A stretch of DNA of 64,000 bases, taken from NCBI RefSeq assembly GCF_003958645.1, contig NZ_RXLO01000010.1:1-64000 (forward strand), given 5' to 3'. The notes under the pieces are model-generated. The model did no database searches. It saw nothing but the letters and a program-made list of their open reading frames with translations, and was not told the DNA's origin. Source of the stretch: Chitinophaga rhizosphaerae (GTDB lineage: Bacteria; Bacteroidota; Bacteroidia; Chitinophagales; Chitinophagaceae). Position 1 is the first letter of the stretch, and every line of letters begins with the position of its first letter. The position numbers and the translations under genes were made by a program. Of this stretch, positions 28,001 to 36,239 are shown piece by piece.

Positions 28001-28150
28001 ATTCGCGCAGTTTCAGCAATTACAGATCCTACATATCCCAATGTGTTAAATGGAATTTCCACCGGTGATATCCGCTTTTTCAACAGTCCGCTGGAGTGTG
28101 AGCAAAGGATTAAGGCGCTTTTGACAAAATATCCGCAGTATTGGCGATAA
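25007..28150 (+). CDS. giant exported helical protein
   Basis: The 1047-residue product has a signal peptide ending TINAQS. Residues about 100-700 are mostly helical with heptad-like Lys/Glu/Leu stretches and a hydrophobic segment near 620-640 (AISYACPYVGMAISIMQGIV) flanked by charged helices. The C-terminal 200 residues are strand-rich (LPILPRDGSIVNDSAKNL ... TTWRLRIP ... DIRVRFIYS). This order of long helices with a hydrophobic hairpin and a beta-rich tail faintly recalls pore-forming toxin subunits such as TcA, but I cannot establish homology. It is the first of four same-strand exported-protein genes; the next starts after 33 bases. Confidence 0.8.
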   Translation: MAPKTKWLVLVCAFFQTTINAQSIHRSDSISCAIHFETVRVRKKLADEYFINKRNTDAHAEYSRAIQQLAQLEGNLLCNYKDSLKLLKQDILYRLFLLDQGLGFWTASQLKPMNPAYYYTRFKSEFEAFEAVAKEVETYIDKIETDQNAINADASNLDQQSVNSQIETINREKSEIIEDSYLKAIARCEDRIDQINTRHKEIEKIVIAKVAELDKLSASLGNIMMQGLSQALGLPFDPQLLLQEGNLKDKLLKAASQWATNDPSIKEALSKSSEAMKQLMDIYATADELVKEGKSMVATARSAYDLIREPSMDAFISMGKKMMGELAPAELQQLEVAMSEVKSLETLLHTLADFPSIRQKIGAEIFKSKDVLATYLDNLAKEASMQATLFTTVTEKYFDGLTNEGKAYVATQIVRLYPSQFIRQLPDKAKKALFEKLNVSGAPAMVKAIDDNINGAQTQLRLEGTKLIYFGVQLTDDARTWLNQVAKNADSLSVEKQAELLAVAKRWADEQPFGLPPLSNVVSLFDLESSLGPVFKNVADNQLPAARKEYFDKLVSLVQDEPAIKDLTGEILACDIGSYMLNASSPKGNLRYATEQPPRNVNNSQKLQQVALTAAISYACPYVGMAISIMQGIVARRKIKNEIASLNREGKELVVEKLRTLDILDQTNVQLKLTQKDQLIIKLRKGYADNAYQRTRMTLESKYDHIKQYNLKVANRKPLLYYHTEKLRQYATLLDQALQYRHGTSLLDIVNSDPDNVRLFLDRDINLHTWLDLTKAGARSDLDQMRLQWQKYFAVVVNDCKGCPKERIPELVAEQSGSISLKINFQTPWEQLSKAISSRQNIYNFDLPILPRDGSIVNDSAKNLRYLGARVIAVMKNGRHRTILNLTLSHPGVGYVFDGEKYRAEIFNPAVGNIDGGQERIAGANSDEYPEAFLPAQFANGWQAMQDKEDYPALQGYSMLTTWRLRIPISDNPTIFNDQLEDIRVRFIYSLDKATVYPIRAVSAITDPTYPNVLNGISTGDIRFFNSPLECEQRIKALLTKYPQYWR

Positions 28151-28183
28151 AATCCAGTTTAGGTATTCTTAAACAAATAGAAG

Positions 28184-31100
28184 ATGATACCGAAAAACAT
28201 TATACGCTATATTTTTCCTGGCCTACTCCTCACCACATGCGATGTCGGGGCACAGCAATATCAATACATCGGGGAAGTTAATATCAGAATAGCCGATGGA
28301 GCCCCAACTAACCTCACTCCTTCGGTGAAATTCTATGCTGGAGATCGGGTTATGATACAAATCGATCCCCAAAGCCAGGTTCGCCATAATCCATGGGAAG
28401 AACGTCACGAAGATTGCGACTTTTTGTTCATTGGTTGCGACGATGTGATTACACCACATCATAATTACAAGTCCGCAAGAGATTTGCCGATTACCACCTA
28501 TTTAAGAGGCGATAATGGCAGATACCTTGATCCGCATGGGACGCTTGTTTTTGCAGCTCCTACGGAACATTTCATTTCATTACAGGAGGATTTCGGCAAA
28601 GCGTTTGACCTGGTTGGATTTTTTGGGGATTATAGAGCTCCTGAATATCCCGATGGTATTCCTATTGATAGAGCCGTGTCTGACGGTGCATACAAGGTAA
28701 AAGTCTATTTGGACGCCTCAATTCGGATACAACGATTTGCACAGAAACTCGAGGAATCCAAAGAAAATGTGACTCTGCAATCCATTTTTGCAGAAAATAT
28801 GCTAAACAGTAACCTTCGGCAATTTTATCCGGCAAAAGTCGCCAAGATCATCGGCGATCACTGTATTCGCTATCCAAACATTGAAGGCATAGAACGGCGG
28901 AGCATACTAACGGAAGCACTTAGGCTTGATCCCACAAATCCAGATTTAATTGCAACTATGGCCGACACGTACCTCAAAGCAGGAGATCTCAGTGGTGCGG
29001 AACTGAACTACCGCAAGCTAATCGCGGATGAAAAGAGTGGCGGCGCCAATCCCCGGGTCCTGGGAACCGCATATATGGGACTGGGTAACGTAAACTATAC
29101 CCGAGGCAAAAGTATCCTAACTGACAGGATTGAGGCAGCTGCAAGTGCGTTCGGGCAAGCTGCAATCTATTTTATGGCGGCCAATGACTATACCGCTGTA
29201 GCAGAGGCCTACCTGTTAGAGGCAAAATGTTTTCAATTGGGTAACACTCCAGCTCATCTTGAAGCAGCTCTAGCTGTGATGAAAAAAGCATTTGCACTGG
29301 AAACAGAGACGATGGTCATCACAAAAGGAAATAAAACGGGGTTGGTTGATATGTTTGGCCAGGTCATAGTTGCACCGCAATACGAAAATATAAGGGTTGG
29401 CCGAACAGCGCTAATGGCAGCTCAAAAAGGAACCAAATGGGGTTTTGTGAATAAGTTAGGTGAGGAAGTGACACAATTTATTTACGATGACGCTTGGCCC
29501 TTTAGTAACAATATTGCGCGTGTACGCCATGGTGACAACTTTTTTTACATAGATCCGACAGGAAAAGCGTTGTTTGGCGAACGGTACAAATGGGCTACCC
29601 AATTTGAGGGGTGGCTGGCTGCAGTAGAAACACTCGATGGTCAGTTTTACTACATGAACAACCGAGGCGAACGTTTTGCCAATATATCTCGGAATTTTAT
29701 CGCATCGCAGGTTGGACAATTGGGGGCCGGAGGTCTGGCGGCTGTGCCTAATCCTGGCAACTCACTTGAAAATACATTAATAAACAATCCTGGCGCAGAG
29801 TCCAACATTCTCAGCCAATTTATGATTGCGTTTGCTAAAAATGATCCGATTGCCGCCAGGTCAATTATCGCGTTCAATAAGGACAACGAGCCAACTTGGA
29901 GGAGAACCCTGCAGCCAGGGAATTATGGGTTCATTGACGACCTCGGTACAATCAGGAAAGCACCGGATGGTAACATCTACAATGTCCAATACACACCGTT
30001 TGGTTATGATCTTGGGATAAGGTTTCCCGGTCGTGTCGGATTTGCGCACCTGGATTCAACATTACAGCTTGTCAATTTCAGAGTTCCCGAAGTTGGAAAT
30101 TGGTTAATAAGAGTACTCAGGAATGGACATTACACCTACATGATGGACAACGCTCCGGGCAAGTGGGGATATTTCAACAAAGACGCTGAACGAAGGATGC
30201 CGCCAATTTACGACATGATAGAGGGAATAGAATACACTTCGCTCATCTATACAATTAAGGATCAGGAGATCGGCCTTTGTGATGCTGCTGATGGTAAAAG
30301 AATCAAAACCTTCATCCAAAACAAGACAGGGATTGAGTCTATTATCATTTTACCGTTCTGGGATTTTGACGGAACCGGTGCGGTCGGCTTTCCCGTACCT
30401 AGGCAGCTCAAGGTCGTTATGCCTCAGGGAACAGGCATAACGGACATGCAGGGAAATCAAATCGTTGACCTTCTCTATAATGACATAGCACCTGTAAGTA
30501 ATTCTCAAAAAAGATATATCGTAACAGACAAACAAGACCGGCAAGGCGTACTTCAGGCCGGCGATACCTGGCTCATTCCACTTGCGGATCGAAAATTATT
30601 TTATTCCATAGCGAACCAAACTTACACAAGCATCGAAAACGACAGAATTGGTATTTGGGATGAGACAGGAAAGGAAATCTTCAAACCTCAATTTGAACAT
30701 ATTAACTATCTATCAGATACAATGTTCGCCGGCCTAATCGGAGAAGACTGGCGGCTTTTCACCACAACAGGCCGTACACTTCAACTGAATGCGAAGGCAA
30801 TTTATCCCGTAGTTGTGGATCCTGCATTGGAAAAGAACAGATCGAAAGGATTAGTATATATGGCTTTCGCAGAGCCGTACTTGTCAATATTGACCAGACG
30901 ACTATTGGACAGACCGACGGATTTAGTGATTTACAAGAATCCAAGGAACAAGTTCGGCGTTTGGAATGCGAAGTTGCAAACCGAACTAATTGCTCCACTA
31001 TATGATACAATTTTTGCAACTGATCAGTTCTTCATTGGTCTCAATGAGATCGATGACGAGCACCTGGAATTCCAACTTATCACTTTCAGCGGGACTCCAC

Positions 31101-31465
31101 TAATCCCTGGAATCTTCCTTGAATTCACATACTCTCCTGAATCGAATCTTGTGCTCGGCATACGAAAAACTGGCGAGGCGATTTGCGTAGATGCCAATAC
31201 AGGTAAGCCACGCATAACCGCGAAGGTGAACTTTAAAGGCTTACTGCAGGACGCTATTCGGAAGAACACCGCGAAGTGGGAAAACATTATGGTTTATCAG
31301 AATGATTTGCCTAGGGGCATTCCAGGAAGTTTTAAGCGTGTTGTTGAAACAGGTAAGATGATCTATCTGATCGGAAATGGAGACATGATTCAAATAGACC
31401 CATCCAGTGGGTACTTTCAAGAAATTGCGGCGGAAAATATTACCTCTCACTCACGATCAAATTAA
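28184..31465 (+). CDS. exported WG-repeat and TPR protein
   Basis: The 1093-residue protein has an N-terminal export signal. A TPR-like region (about 245-400) follows, with LRLDPTNPDLIATMADTYLKAGDLSGAELNY. The C-terminal 700 residues are WG repeats, recognised by G-(L/F/I)-(V/I/W)-(D/N/E) turns such as KTGLVDMFGQVIVAPQYENI, KWGFVNKLGEEV and RIGIWDETGKEIFKPQFEHI. WG repeats form a beta-propeller-like fold used for binding. It is the second gene in the operon, 33 bases after the giant helical protein, and probably works with it in the envelope. No catalytic motif is visible. Confidence 0.85.
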   Translation: MIPKNIIRYIFPGLLLTTCDVGAQQYQYIGEVNIRIADGAPTNLTPSVKFYAGDRVMIQIDPQSQVRHNPWEERHEDCDFLFIGCDDVITPHHNYKSARDLPITTYLRGDNGRYLDPHGTLVFAAPTEHFISLQEDFGKAFDLVGFFGDYRAPEYPDGIPIDRAVSDGAYKVKVYLDASIRIQRFAQKLEESKENVTLQSIFAENMLNSNLRQFYPAKVAKIIGDHCIRYPNIEGIERRSILTEALRLDPTNPDLIATMADTYLKAGDLSGAELNYRKLIADEKSGGANPRVLGTAYMGLGNVNYTRGKSILTDRIEAAASAFGQAAIYFMAANDYTAVAEAYLLEAKCFQLGNTPAHLEAALAVMKKAFALETETMVITKGNKTGLVDMFGQVIVAPQYENIRVGRTALMAAQKGTKWGFVNKLGEEVTQFIYDDAWPFSNNIARVRHGDNFFYIDPTGKALFGERYKWATQFEGWLAAVETLDGQFYYMNNRGERFANISRNFIASQVGQLGAGGLAAVPNPGNSLENTLINNPGAESNILSQFMIAFAKNDPIAARSIIAFNKDNEPTWRRTLQPGNYGFIDDLGTIRKAPDGNIYNVQYTPFGYDLGIRFPGRVGFAHLDSTLQLVNFRVPEVGNWLIRVLRNGHYTYMMDNAPGKWGYFNKDAERRMPPIYDMIEGIEYTSLIYTIKDQEIGLCDAADGKRIKTFIQNKTGIESIIILPFWDFDGTGAVGFPVPRQLKVVMPQGTGITDMQGNQIVDLLYNDIAPVSNSQKRYIVTDKQDRQGVLQAGDTWLIPLADRKLFYSIANQTYTSIENDRIGIWDETGKEIFKPQFEHINYLSDTMFAGLIGEDWRLFTTTGRTLQLNAKAIYPVVVDPALEKNRSKGLVYMAFAEPYLSILTRRLLDRPTDLVIYKNPRNKFGVWNAKLQTELIAPLYDTIFATDQFFIGLNEIDDEHLEFQLITFSGTPLIPGIFLEFTYSPESNLVLGIRKTGEAICVDANTGKPRITAKVNFKGLLQDAIRKNTAKWENIMVYQNDLPRGIPGSFKRVVETGKMIYLIGNGDMIQIDPSSGYFQEIAAENITSHSRSN

Positions 31466-31469
31466 ACTT

Positions 31470-31847
31470 ATGAAAGCACCACTAGTTATCATTATCATTC
31501 TTTTTGTACAATTATCCTCTTTGGCAGTGCGCGGACAGGAATACAACCTCGATTCTCTCAAGCATAGGTGTTTTCAAGCCGATAGTAAATCTTGTCGCTT
31601 GTTATATGATATCTTACGACCCAAGTGCAAAGAGATACCGACTGTTTCAGTCGATTTTGGAAAGTGCATATTTTTGAGTGGTTGTTGGCTCGAGTTGGCG
31701 ACTACAGCCAAAGACCTCCCGACAATGAAGCGTTTGTTCGGTGAGCACTCCGATTCCTATAAGCGACAACTGTACAATTTTGAATCAATCATACAGTCAA
31801 CAGATTCATGTCGTAAAAATCCTAATGATCCGATTCAGCAAAAATAA
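31470..31847 (+). CDS. small exported protein
   Basis: I choose the ATG at 31470, since an upstream in-frame start would run inside the WG gene. The 125-residue product then begins with a strong signal peptide (APLVIIIILFVQLSSLAVRG). The mature part has five Cys residues, four of them within the first 60 positions, and no recognised domain, so disulfides are likely. It starts 4 bases after the WG-protein stop and ends 12 bases before the M23 peptidase, so it belongs to the same operon. Confidence 0.75.
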   Translation: MKAPLVIIIILFVQLSSLAVRGQEYNLDSLKHRCFQADSKSCRLLYDILRPKCKEIPTVSVDFGKCIFLSGCWLELATTAKDLPTMKRLFGEHSDSYKRQLYNFESIIQSTDSCRKNPNDPIQQK

Positions 31848-31859
31848 ATATATACAATC

Positions 31860-32465
31860 ATGAAACTTTTTATCGCTATCGCCGTCGCTACCGCACCTTC
31901 GCTATTTGGCGTAAATGTTATTTTCCGGAATGCTCCAACCAACAATGCGAATTCACTCATCCGGGGCGAAGTCGGTGCGTATATGGCTCGCAGAGATGGA
32001 GGAAAACTTCACACCGGAATTGACATAGTTGCCAATAAAAGCTCGATGGATAAGAATACCTACGCTGTATATGCAGTGAAGTCGGGTAGAGTCGCTTATG
32101 CGCGACTAAATGGTACGGAGTCGACTGATTATGGGTATACAATTGTCATTGACCACGGCGATAGCCTATACTCGCAGTATTCGCATTTAGCTGTTAAGGC
32201 AAGCAAAGACTTAGTCAAGATCGGCGATGAGGTCGCAGCAGGTCAAATTATTGCCTATTTGGCGGATCCGGCGAAAGGCGAACTATCTTCCGGGAACGTA
32301 CGCAAAGATGTTGTGAAAAATTATGATAAGATCCAGCTACATTTCGAAACATTTATGGCAAAACCTGGGGTAACTTCCACAGGGGTATTGAGCACAATTA
32401 AAAAGGACTGCAGATACCTTGATCCAACTCCAGACTTAGTCGCGTTGGGATATGCCTCTTTCTGA
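31860..32465 (+). CDS. M23-family (LytM-like) peptidase
   Basis: The 201-residue protein has the M23 core: HTGIDI near 44-49 (zinc ligands His and Asp), a strand-rich middle with YTIVIDHGDSLYSQYSHL, and QLHFETF near 160 for the second His. The H-x-H pair of typical M23 is represented by SQYSHL and LHFE, so the metal site looks intact but slightly atypical. A short hydrophobic N-terminus suggests export. It closes the four-gene exported-protein operon. Peptidoglycan cleavage is the family role. Confidence 0.85.
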   Translation: MKLFIAIAVATAPSLFGVNVIFRNAPTNNANSLIRGEVGAYMARRDGGKLHTGIDIVANKSSMDKNTYAVYAVKSGRVAYARLNGTESTDYGYTIVIDHGDSLYSQYSHLAVKASKDLVKIGDEVAAGQIIAYLADPAKGELSSGNVRKDVVKNYDKIQLHFETFMAKPGVTSTGVLSTIKKDCRYLDPTPDLVALGYASF

Positions 32466-32643
32466 CAGGTACATACCAGCTGGCTAGGTATGAATAAGGT
32501 TACGTAATTACAAAGATCATTGTCCCTCGTTTATTCAAGCGCCTATCATATAATCTGAGCAAGAATAGTTCCTACATAGGAGGTTAAACATTTCGGGTTA
32601 CATAACTTGCAATTCATTAAAGGTATCGCAAGTTCTACCAATA

Positions 32644-32699
32644 GTAAATGGTTTCAATGTCGTAACCGGACTGGCCCCGGAATCGTCAATTTTGAGCCA
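32644..32699. repeat. direct repeat, right copy (56 bp)
   Basis: Same orientation as 24324-24379 and about 80% identical. The two copies bracket the four-gene exported-protein operon. Confidence 0.55.
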
Positions 32700-33221
32700 G
32701 TTTCAACGGGAGGGCTACGTACGTCCCGCCGAACAAACCCGGCGTCGCGACGGCATTTTTTAGTTATGGCTCCCTGGAATTGAAAATAGATTCCTCAACT
32801 TTTGCAAACGATTTGGCATGGAATGGTTCGAGGTTTGTGCCGGGATTTAATGCTCTCAAGACAGTTTTGAATAGATGGGTGCACCATCAATTGATTATTT
32901 TACATAATATTTTCGGTATCCTCTCGTAGCAAAACTATGTCCTGGTTTCTGATCGCGAATTCAAAAAAAGCTGAAAGGCGACCGGTTCGATCTTTTCTTT
33001 GGCAATTTAACCCAAAGCAGGATACTAAATTGGAGCCGTCTGCGCATGTTTTTCCAAAATAGCCGAGGACCTATAATTTAAAATACTTTTATTTGTTTGA
33101 ATATCAATTTGTTATGGCAACTTCTTTCATATTTTACTAGGCTAGGAAACAGGCCCTAAATTGGCAAGAGGTTTCAAATCCATTATAAAAAGGTTCGAAA
33201 TTTGTACCACAGGGTTCACAG

Positions 33222-33250
33222 AAGGCGCTAGAAATAGCGCCTTTTTCGTT
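33222..33250 (+). terminator. intrinsic terminator
   Basis: AAGGCGCTA (33222-33230) pairs with TAGCGCCTT (33235-33243) around a GAAA tetraloop, followed by TTTCGTTT. No gene ends just upstream, so it may insulate the ICE end or terminate a small RNA. Confidence 0.7.
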
Positions 33251-33318
33251 TAAACCCTTCACCACTCCTGGGTTTTACGGAATAATTCGCACAAGAAAGC
33301 ACAAAGTCTATCAGATCA

Positions 33319-33354
33319 TTCGGGGACCTGTTCGGAGACCTATTCGGGGATCGT
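33319..33354. repeat. three tandem 12-bp repeats upstream of integrase
   Basis: TTCGGGGACCTG, TTCGGAGACCTA and TTCGGGGATCGT follow each other without gaps, and an inverted GGTCCCC lies at 33361-33367. Tandem short repeats next to a tyrosine integrase gene are typical of arm-type integrase or excisionase binding sites at an ICE end. Confidence 0.55.
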
Positions 33355-33424
33355 AAATTAGGTCCCCTACCATTGATTGCGTAGCGGTTTTAGGCTTATT
33401 CAAAAACGTAAAAACTTGTGCGAA

Positions 33425-34753
33425 ATGAAAGTTAACGAACATCTTTCCATCTTATTCTTCCTCTCGAAGAAGAAAGCAAGTAAGGACGGCAAAGCGCCGA
33501 TTTGGGCCAGAATTACGGTTGACGGTGAACGGGCTGAATTTTCCCTCGGCCGAAAAATTCTCCCCGATTTTTGGGATCAGGAGCGCGAGAATGTGAATGT
33601 CTCCGTACACCCTGAGAAAAAAGAAGCCATGCAAATGTCCAGTGAGATTTCCCAAATTCTTACCGACCTCAACACCCATTATTTTTTTCTCTCCCAGCAT
33701 TATGCACGGGTATCGGCCGATCTGTTGAAACGATCATACTCCGGTGAACTCGTAAAGGAACAATCAGCTCCCCCGCCGCCGGAACGTACCCTGTTGCAGG
33801 CATTGAACTATAAGTATAGCAAACTGGCGCAGCTCGTTAAGGTGGGCGAACGCTCCCCCAATACTTTGAAGCGGTGGAAGGTTACGAAAAACAAATTGCG
33901 AGCATTCCTTCACTTCACGTTCCACAAATGGGATATTTCTCTTTCGCAGGTTCACAGTTCCCTATGCGACGATTTCCTGCAGTTTTTATTAGTTCAGCAT
34001 GGTATAAAGAAGAACACGGCGATGAAATACCTAAAAAATACCAAGGAATTGCTCACGATTGCGGACAGAAAGGAATGGCTGAATAAGAACCCATGGGCAG
34101 GCTTTAAAACTACCTACAAGCAACCTCCCAGGCTATGCCTGACGATGCCGGAGATCATCCGACTGAGTCGAAAGTCTTTTATACCCAGGCTCGACCATGT
34201 TCGCAATGTGTTCCTTTTTGCCTGCTTCACGGGCTATGCATTTCAAGAAGTGCAGGATTTGAGGCGTGATATGATTTTCATAGGAAATGACGGGAAACGG
34301 TGGATCAAGATCGACCGGCTAAAAACCGGGAACCCTGAGTGCCTCCCCCTGCTGCCGATACCCGCCGCGATCGTAGATATGTATGTAGATGATCCGTATT
34401 GCATCGCCAATAATTGTCTACTTCCGGTAAGGTCTTATCAGCACTACAATGGTTATCTGAAGGAAGTCGGGGACATTTGTGAAATTGGCGTGACGTTGTC
34501 TACCCACGTAGCACGGCACACCTTCGCAACAACGGTTTGCCTTGACAATGGCATCCCCCTGGAAACGGTGAGTAAGATGCTGGGGCATACAAATATCCGC
34601 ACTACGCAAATTTATGCCCGTGTGTCAAATAGAAACATAAGTGTTAATATGAGCGATCTGGAGAAGAAGTTGTTTACCGTGAAGGGGGAATTGAAGGTAG
34701 TGGAAATGCAGCACCTGCTCTCACAATGGGAAGATCCAGCAATTGCAGTTTGA
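33425..34753 (+). CDS. int: tyrosine recombinase / ICE integrase
   Basis: The ATG at 33425 gives 442 residues beginning MKVNEHLSILFFLSKKK, the usual start of Bacteroidetes element integrases. An arm-binding N-terminus and a SAM-like core-binding domain precede the catalytic domain. The latter has the Lys region DRLKTGNPECLPLLPIP, HVARHTFATTV (His-x2-Arg), LGHTNIRTTQIYAR (His and nucleophile Tyr). The box that normally holds the first Arg reads FTGYAFQEV. Loss of Arg in that position is also known in IntDOT-type enzymes. It should catalyse element integration and excision. It is convergent with the XRE gene across a shared terminator. Confidence 0.92.
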   Translation: MKVNEHLSILFFLSKKKASKDGKAPIWARITVDGERAEFSLGRKILPDFWDQERENVNVSVHPEKKEAMQMSSEISQILTDLNTHYFFLSQHYARVSADLLKRSYSGELVKEQSAPPPPERTLLQALNYKYSKLAQLVKVGERSPNTLKRWKVTKNKLRAFLHFTFHKWDISLSQVHSSLCDDFLQFLLVQHGIKKNTAMKYLKNTKELLTIADRKEWLNKNPWAGFKTTYKQPPRLCLTMPEIIRLSRKSFIPRLDHVRNVFLFACFTGYAFQEVQDLRRDMIFIGNDGKRWIKIDRLKTGNPECLPLLPIPAAIVDMYVDDPYCIANNCLLPVRSYQHYNGYLKEVGDICEIGVTLSTHVARHTFATTVCLDNGIPLETVSKMLGHTNIRTTQIYARVSNRNISVNMSDLEKKLFTVKGELKVVEMQHLLSQWEDPAIAV

Positions 34754-34758
34754 GTAAC

Positions 34759-34787
34759 GAAAAAGGGAGCTGCAAGCTCCCTTTTTC
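34759..34787. terminator. bidirectional terminator
   Basis: GAAAAAGGGAGCT (34759-34771) pairs perfectly with AGCTCCCTTTTTC (34775-34787). A-tract and T-tract on the two sides let it end both the integrase and the convergent XRE transcript. Confidence 0.85.
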
Positions 34788-34804
34788 TATTGACTGAAGT
34801 TCGA

Positions 34805-35215
34805 TTAGTGCTTTTTCTTTAATGCCTCCAACTCCGCTTTCAGCTTATCTATTTGCGTATCCTTTTCTTTAATGGTTCTTTCCAGATACTCAACAAGTTT
34901 GTCAGCATAGTTGAAGGACGGCTGATATTGGTATTGCGCCTGGTTAGAATTGTCGTGCGTATTGATGTGATACGTGTTCCCGATAAACTGCACAAACGCT
35001 TCGCTTGAATAGTTTTCAATAGCTTCCACGGGAATATTCATCACATCTGCAATCTGCTGGAGCAGTGCTTTGTCGATTTCTTCCTTTTGCAGAATTTTCG
35101 ATACCTGCTGCTGGCTCACGTCCAACTCAGACGCGAGCGTTTCCTGTTTAATGTTCAGTAGGGCAAGTAAAGCCTTTACATTTTGTCCGATATGCGGTGA
35201 ATTCGTAGTGCGCAT
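34805..35215 (-). CDS. XRE-family repressor
   Basis: The ATG at 35215 (136 residues) is preferred over a TTG at 35239. Residues 10-65 form a lambda-type HTH (LLALLNIKQETLASELDVSQ, then QVSKILQKEEID). The C-terminus is a coiled coil (LVEYLERTIKEKDTQIDKLKAELEALKKKH) suited to dimerisation. It is divergent from the sigma-factor gene, and three operator-like repeats lie between. It therefore probably represses itself and the sigma factor/Cas12f-like pair, acting as the element's switch. No LexA-like protease domain is present, so induction would be through another partner. Confidence 0.88.
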   Translation of the reverse strand: MRTTNSPHIGQNVKALLALLNIKQETLASELDVSQQQVSKILQKEEIDKALLQQIADVMNIPVEAIENYSSEAFVQFIGNTYHINTHDNSNQAQYQYQPSFNYADKLVEYLERTIKEKDTQIDKLKAELEALKKKH

Positions 35216-35236
35216 GGTTAAAGGTATTTCGATGCC

Positions 35237-35244
35237 CAAATATA
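35237..35244 (-). promoter_or_regulatory. candidate -7 box of XRE gene
   Basis: The minus strand reads TATATTTG, matching TAnnTTTG, 21 bases before the ATG at 35215. No TTG is present at -33. Confidence 0.4.
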
Positions 35245-35273
35245 ACGAAAATGCTAATACTTGAAATCCCGGT

Positions 35274-35328
35274 TGTAAAATACAAGGGAATCGTGGTAAA
35301 GTACAACCTTCAGTGGTAGGTTACAACG
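35274..35328. promoter_or_regulatory. three operator-like repeats between XRE and sigma genes
   Basis: TGTAAAATACAAGG (35274-35287), GGTAAAGTACAACC (35295-35308) and GGTAGGTTACAACG (35315-35328) are spaced 21 and 20 bases apart, i.e. on one face of the helix. The first extends to the palindrome TTGTAAAATACAA. Their place between divergent genes makes them the likely operators of the XRE repressor. Confidence 0.6.
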
Positions 35329-35387
35329 GGCACTGTGCGGAACTTTGAAGCATAACGAGAAATTCAAAATCACATAAATTTTTCGAT

Positions 35388-36239
35388 ATGGAATATGAAG
35401 TTCTTCGGGGCACGATACAGAACCTTCACTACTTCCAGCTTTTCAAGGTGGGTGATGAAATGGGGCTTAACTTTTTTTATAAGCACCTCCACGGCCCCGT
35501 GTATTTTCACGGTATGCAGATTGTAAACGACGATTTCCTTGTTAGCACATTTCTGCAGGAAGCCTTTCTCAAAGCGTGGTATCTCCGGGAGCGGATCACC
35601 AGTGCCCTCCACCTTTTGCGATTCTTGCGCCTTTGTGTTCGGTGGGAATGCAGTGCCTATTTCGCGTCAGCCGTTGGGAAATTCAGCCGTAGGGTAAGTT
35701 ATATCGACTATGCCGAGAATACCTTCCACGCGAGTGTCAGCTGGGAGGAAGACGCACTGAATTTTGAAGAAATCGATGTGAAGGATGCCCAGCTTGATGC
35801 TATCCTGAAAGCCATCCGATACTTACCGGCTACAAAGCAAAATGTGATGCGCCTCTATGCGCACTATGGCCTTTCCGAGAAGGAAATAGCCCAAAAGTTT
35901 AAAGTGCCCTATCAGACCATCGCCCGAATGATCCGTAAAAGCACGAACACATTAAAGGAATACTTAATAAAAACGCAGATGACGATCAGGACGCCGCTTG
36001 AACAGTATATCGAAGAGCGTTACAGGCTGAGCTTGACACCGGAACAGGCGGAAGTTTATAGGCTGCGCGCATATAGCCGCCTGAGCTTTGACCAAATTTC
36101 AATTAAACTCGGTAAGACGCCGGAAAGAATATTAAATCTATACTTCGACGCAGTCGAAATCCTTAAAACGACGAATCCAAATGCCGCAAAAAGAAGTAAT
36201 AGTAACAAGAAAAATTCAATTGTTGATTGGAAGCGATGA
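35388..36239 (+). CDS. sigma-70-family factor with second HTH
   Basis: The 283-residue protein has a region-2-like helix set (NDDFLVSTFLQEAFLKAWYLRERI ... LHLLRFLRLCVRWECSAYF, about 48-90) and a region-4 HTH (LPATKQNVMRLYAHYGLSEKEIAQKFKVPYQTI, about 147-180). Beyond the usual ECF end there is an extra helical unit (LTPEQAEVYRLRAYSRLSFDQISIKLGKTPE, about 215-245) that reads like a second region-4-type HTH. It probably directs RNA polymerase to particular promoters. Its last 59 bases overlap the Cas12f-like gene, implying coupled translation and a shared function. Control is probably by the divergent XRE repressor. Confidence 0.8.
   Translation: MEYEVLRGTIQNLHYFQLFKVGDEMGLNFFYKHLHGPVYFHGMQIVNDDFLVSTFLQEAFLKAWYLRERITSALHLLRFLRLCVRWECSAYFASAVGKFSRRVSYIDYAENTFHASVSWEEDALNFEEIDVKDAQLDAILKAIRYLPATKQNVMRLYAHYGLSEKEIAQKFKVPYQTIARMIRKSTNTLKEYLIKTQMTIRTPLEQYIEERYRLSLTPEQAEVYRLRAYSRLSFDQISIKLGKTPERILNLYFDAVEILKTTNPNAAKRSNSNKKNSIVDWKR

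Larger units (their letters stand above)
32466..33318. other. non-coding junction left of the ICE
   Basis: No gene is visible. The stretch holds the right copy of the 56-bp repeat (32644), a strong terminator (33222) and AT-rich sequence. The left end of the ICE should lie near its right side, but no attachment core could be paired with the other end. Confidence 0.5.

Noticed and set aside
33190..33220. tRNA 3' end as attachment site
   Set aside because: GGTTCGAAAT followed by CCACA looks like a T-arm, but no acceptor or anticodon stems can be drawn and no copy is seen at the other ICE end.
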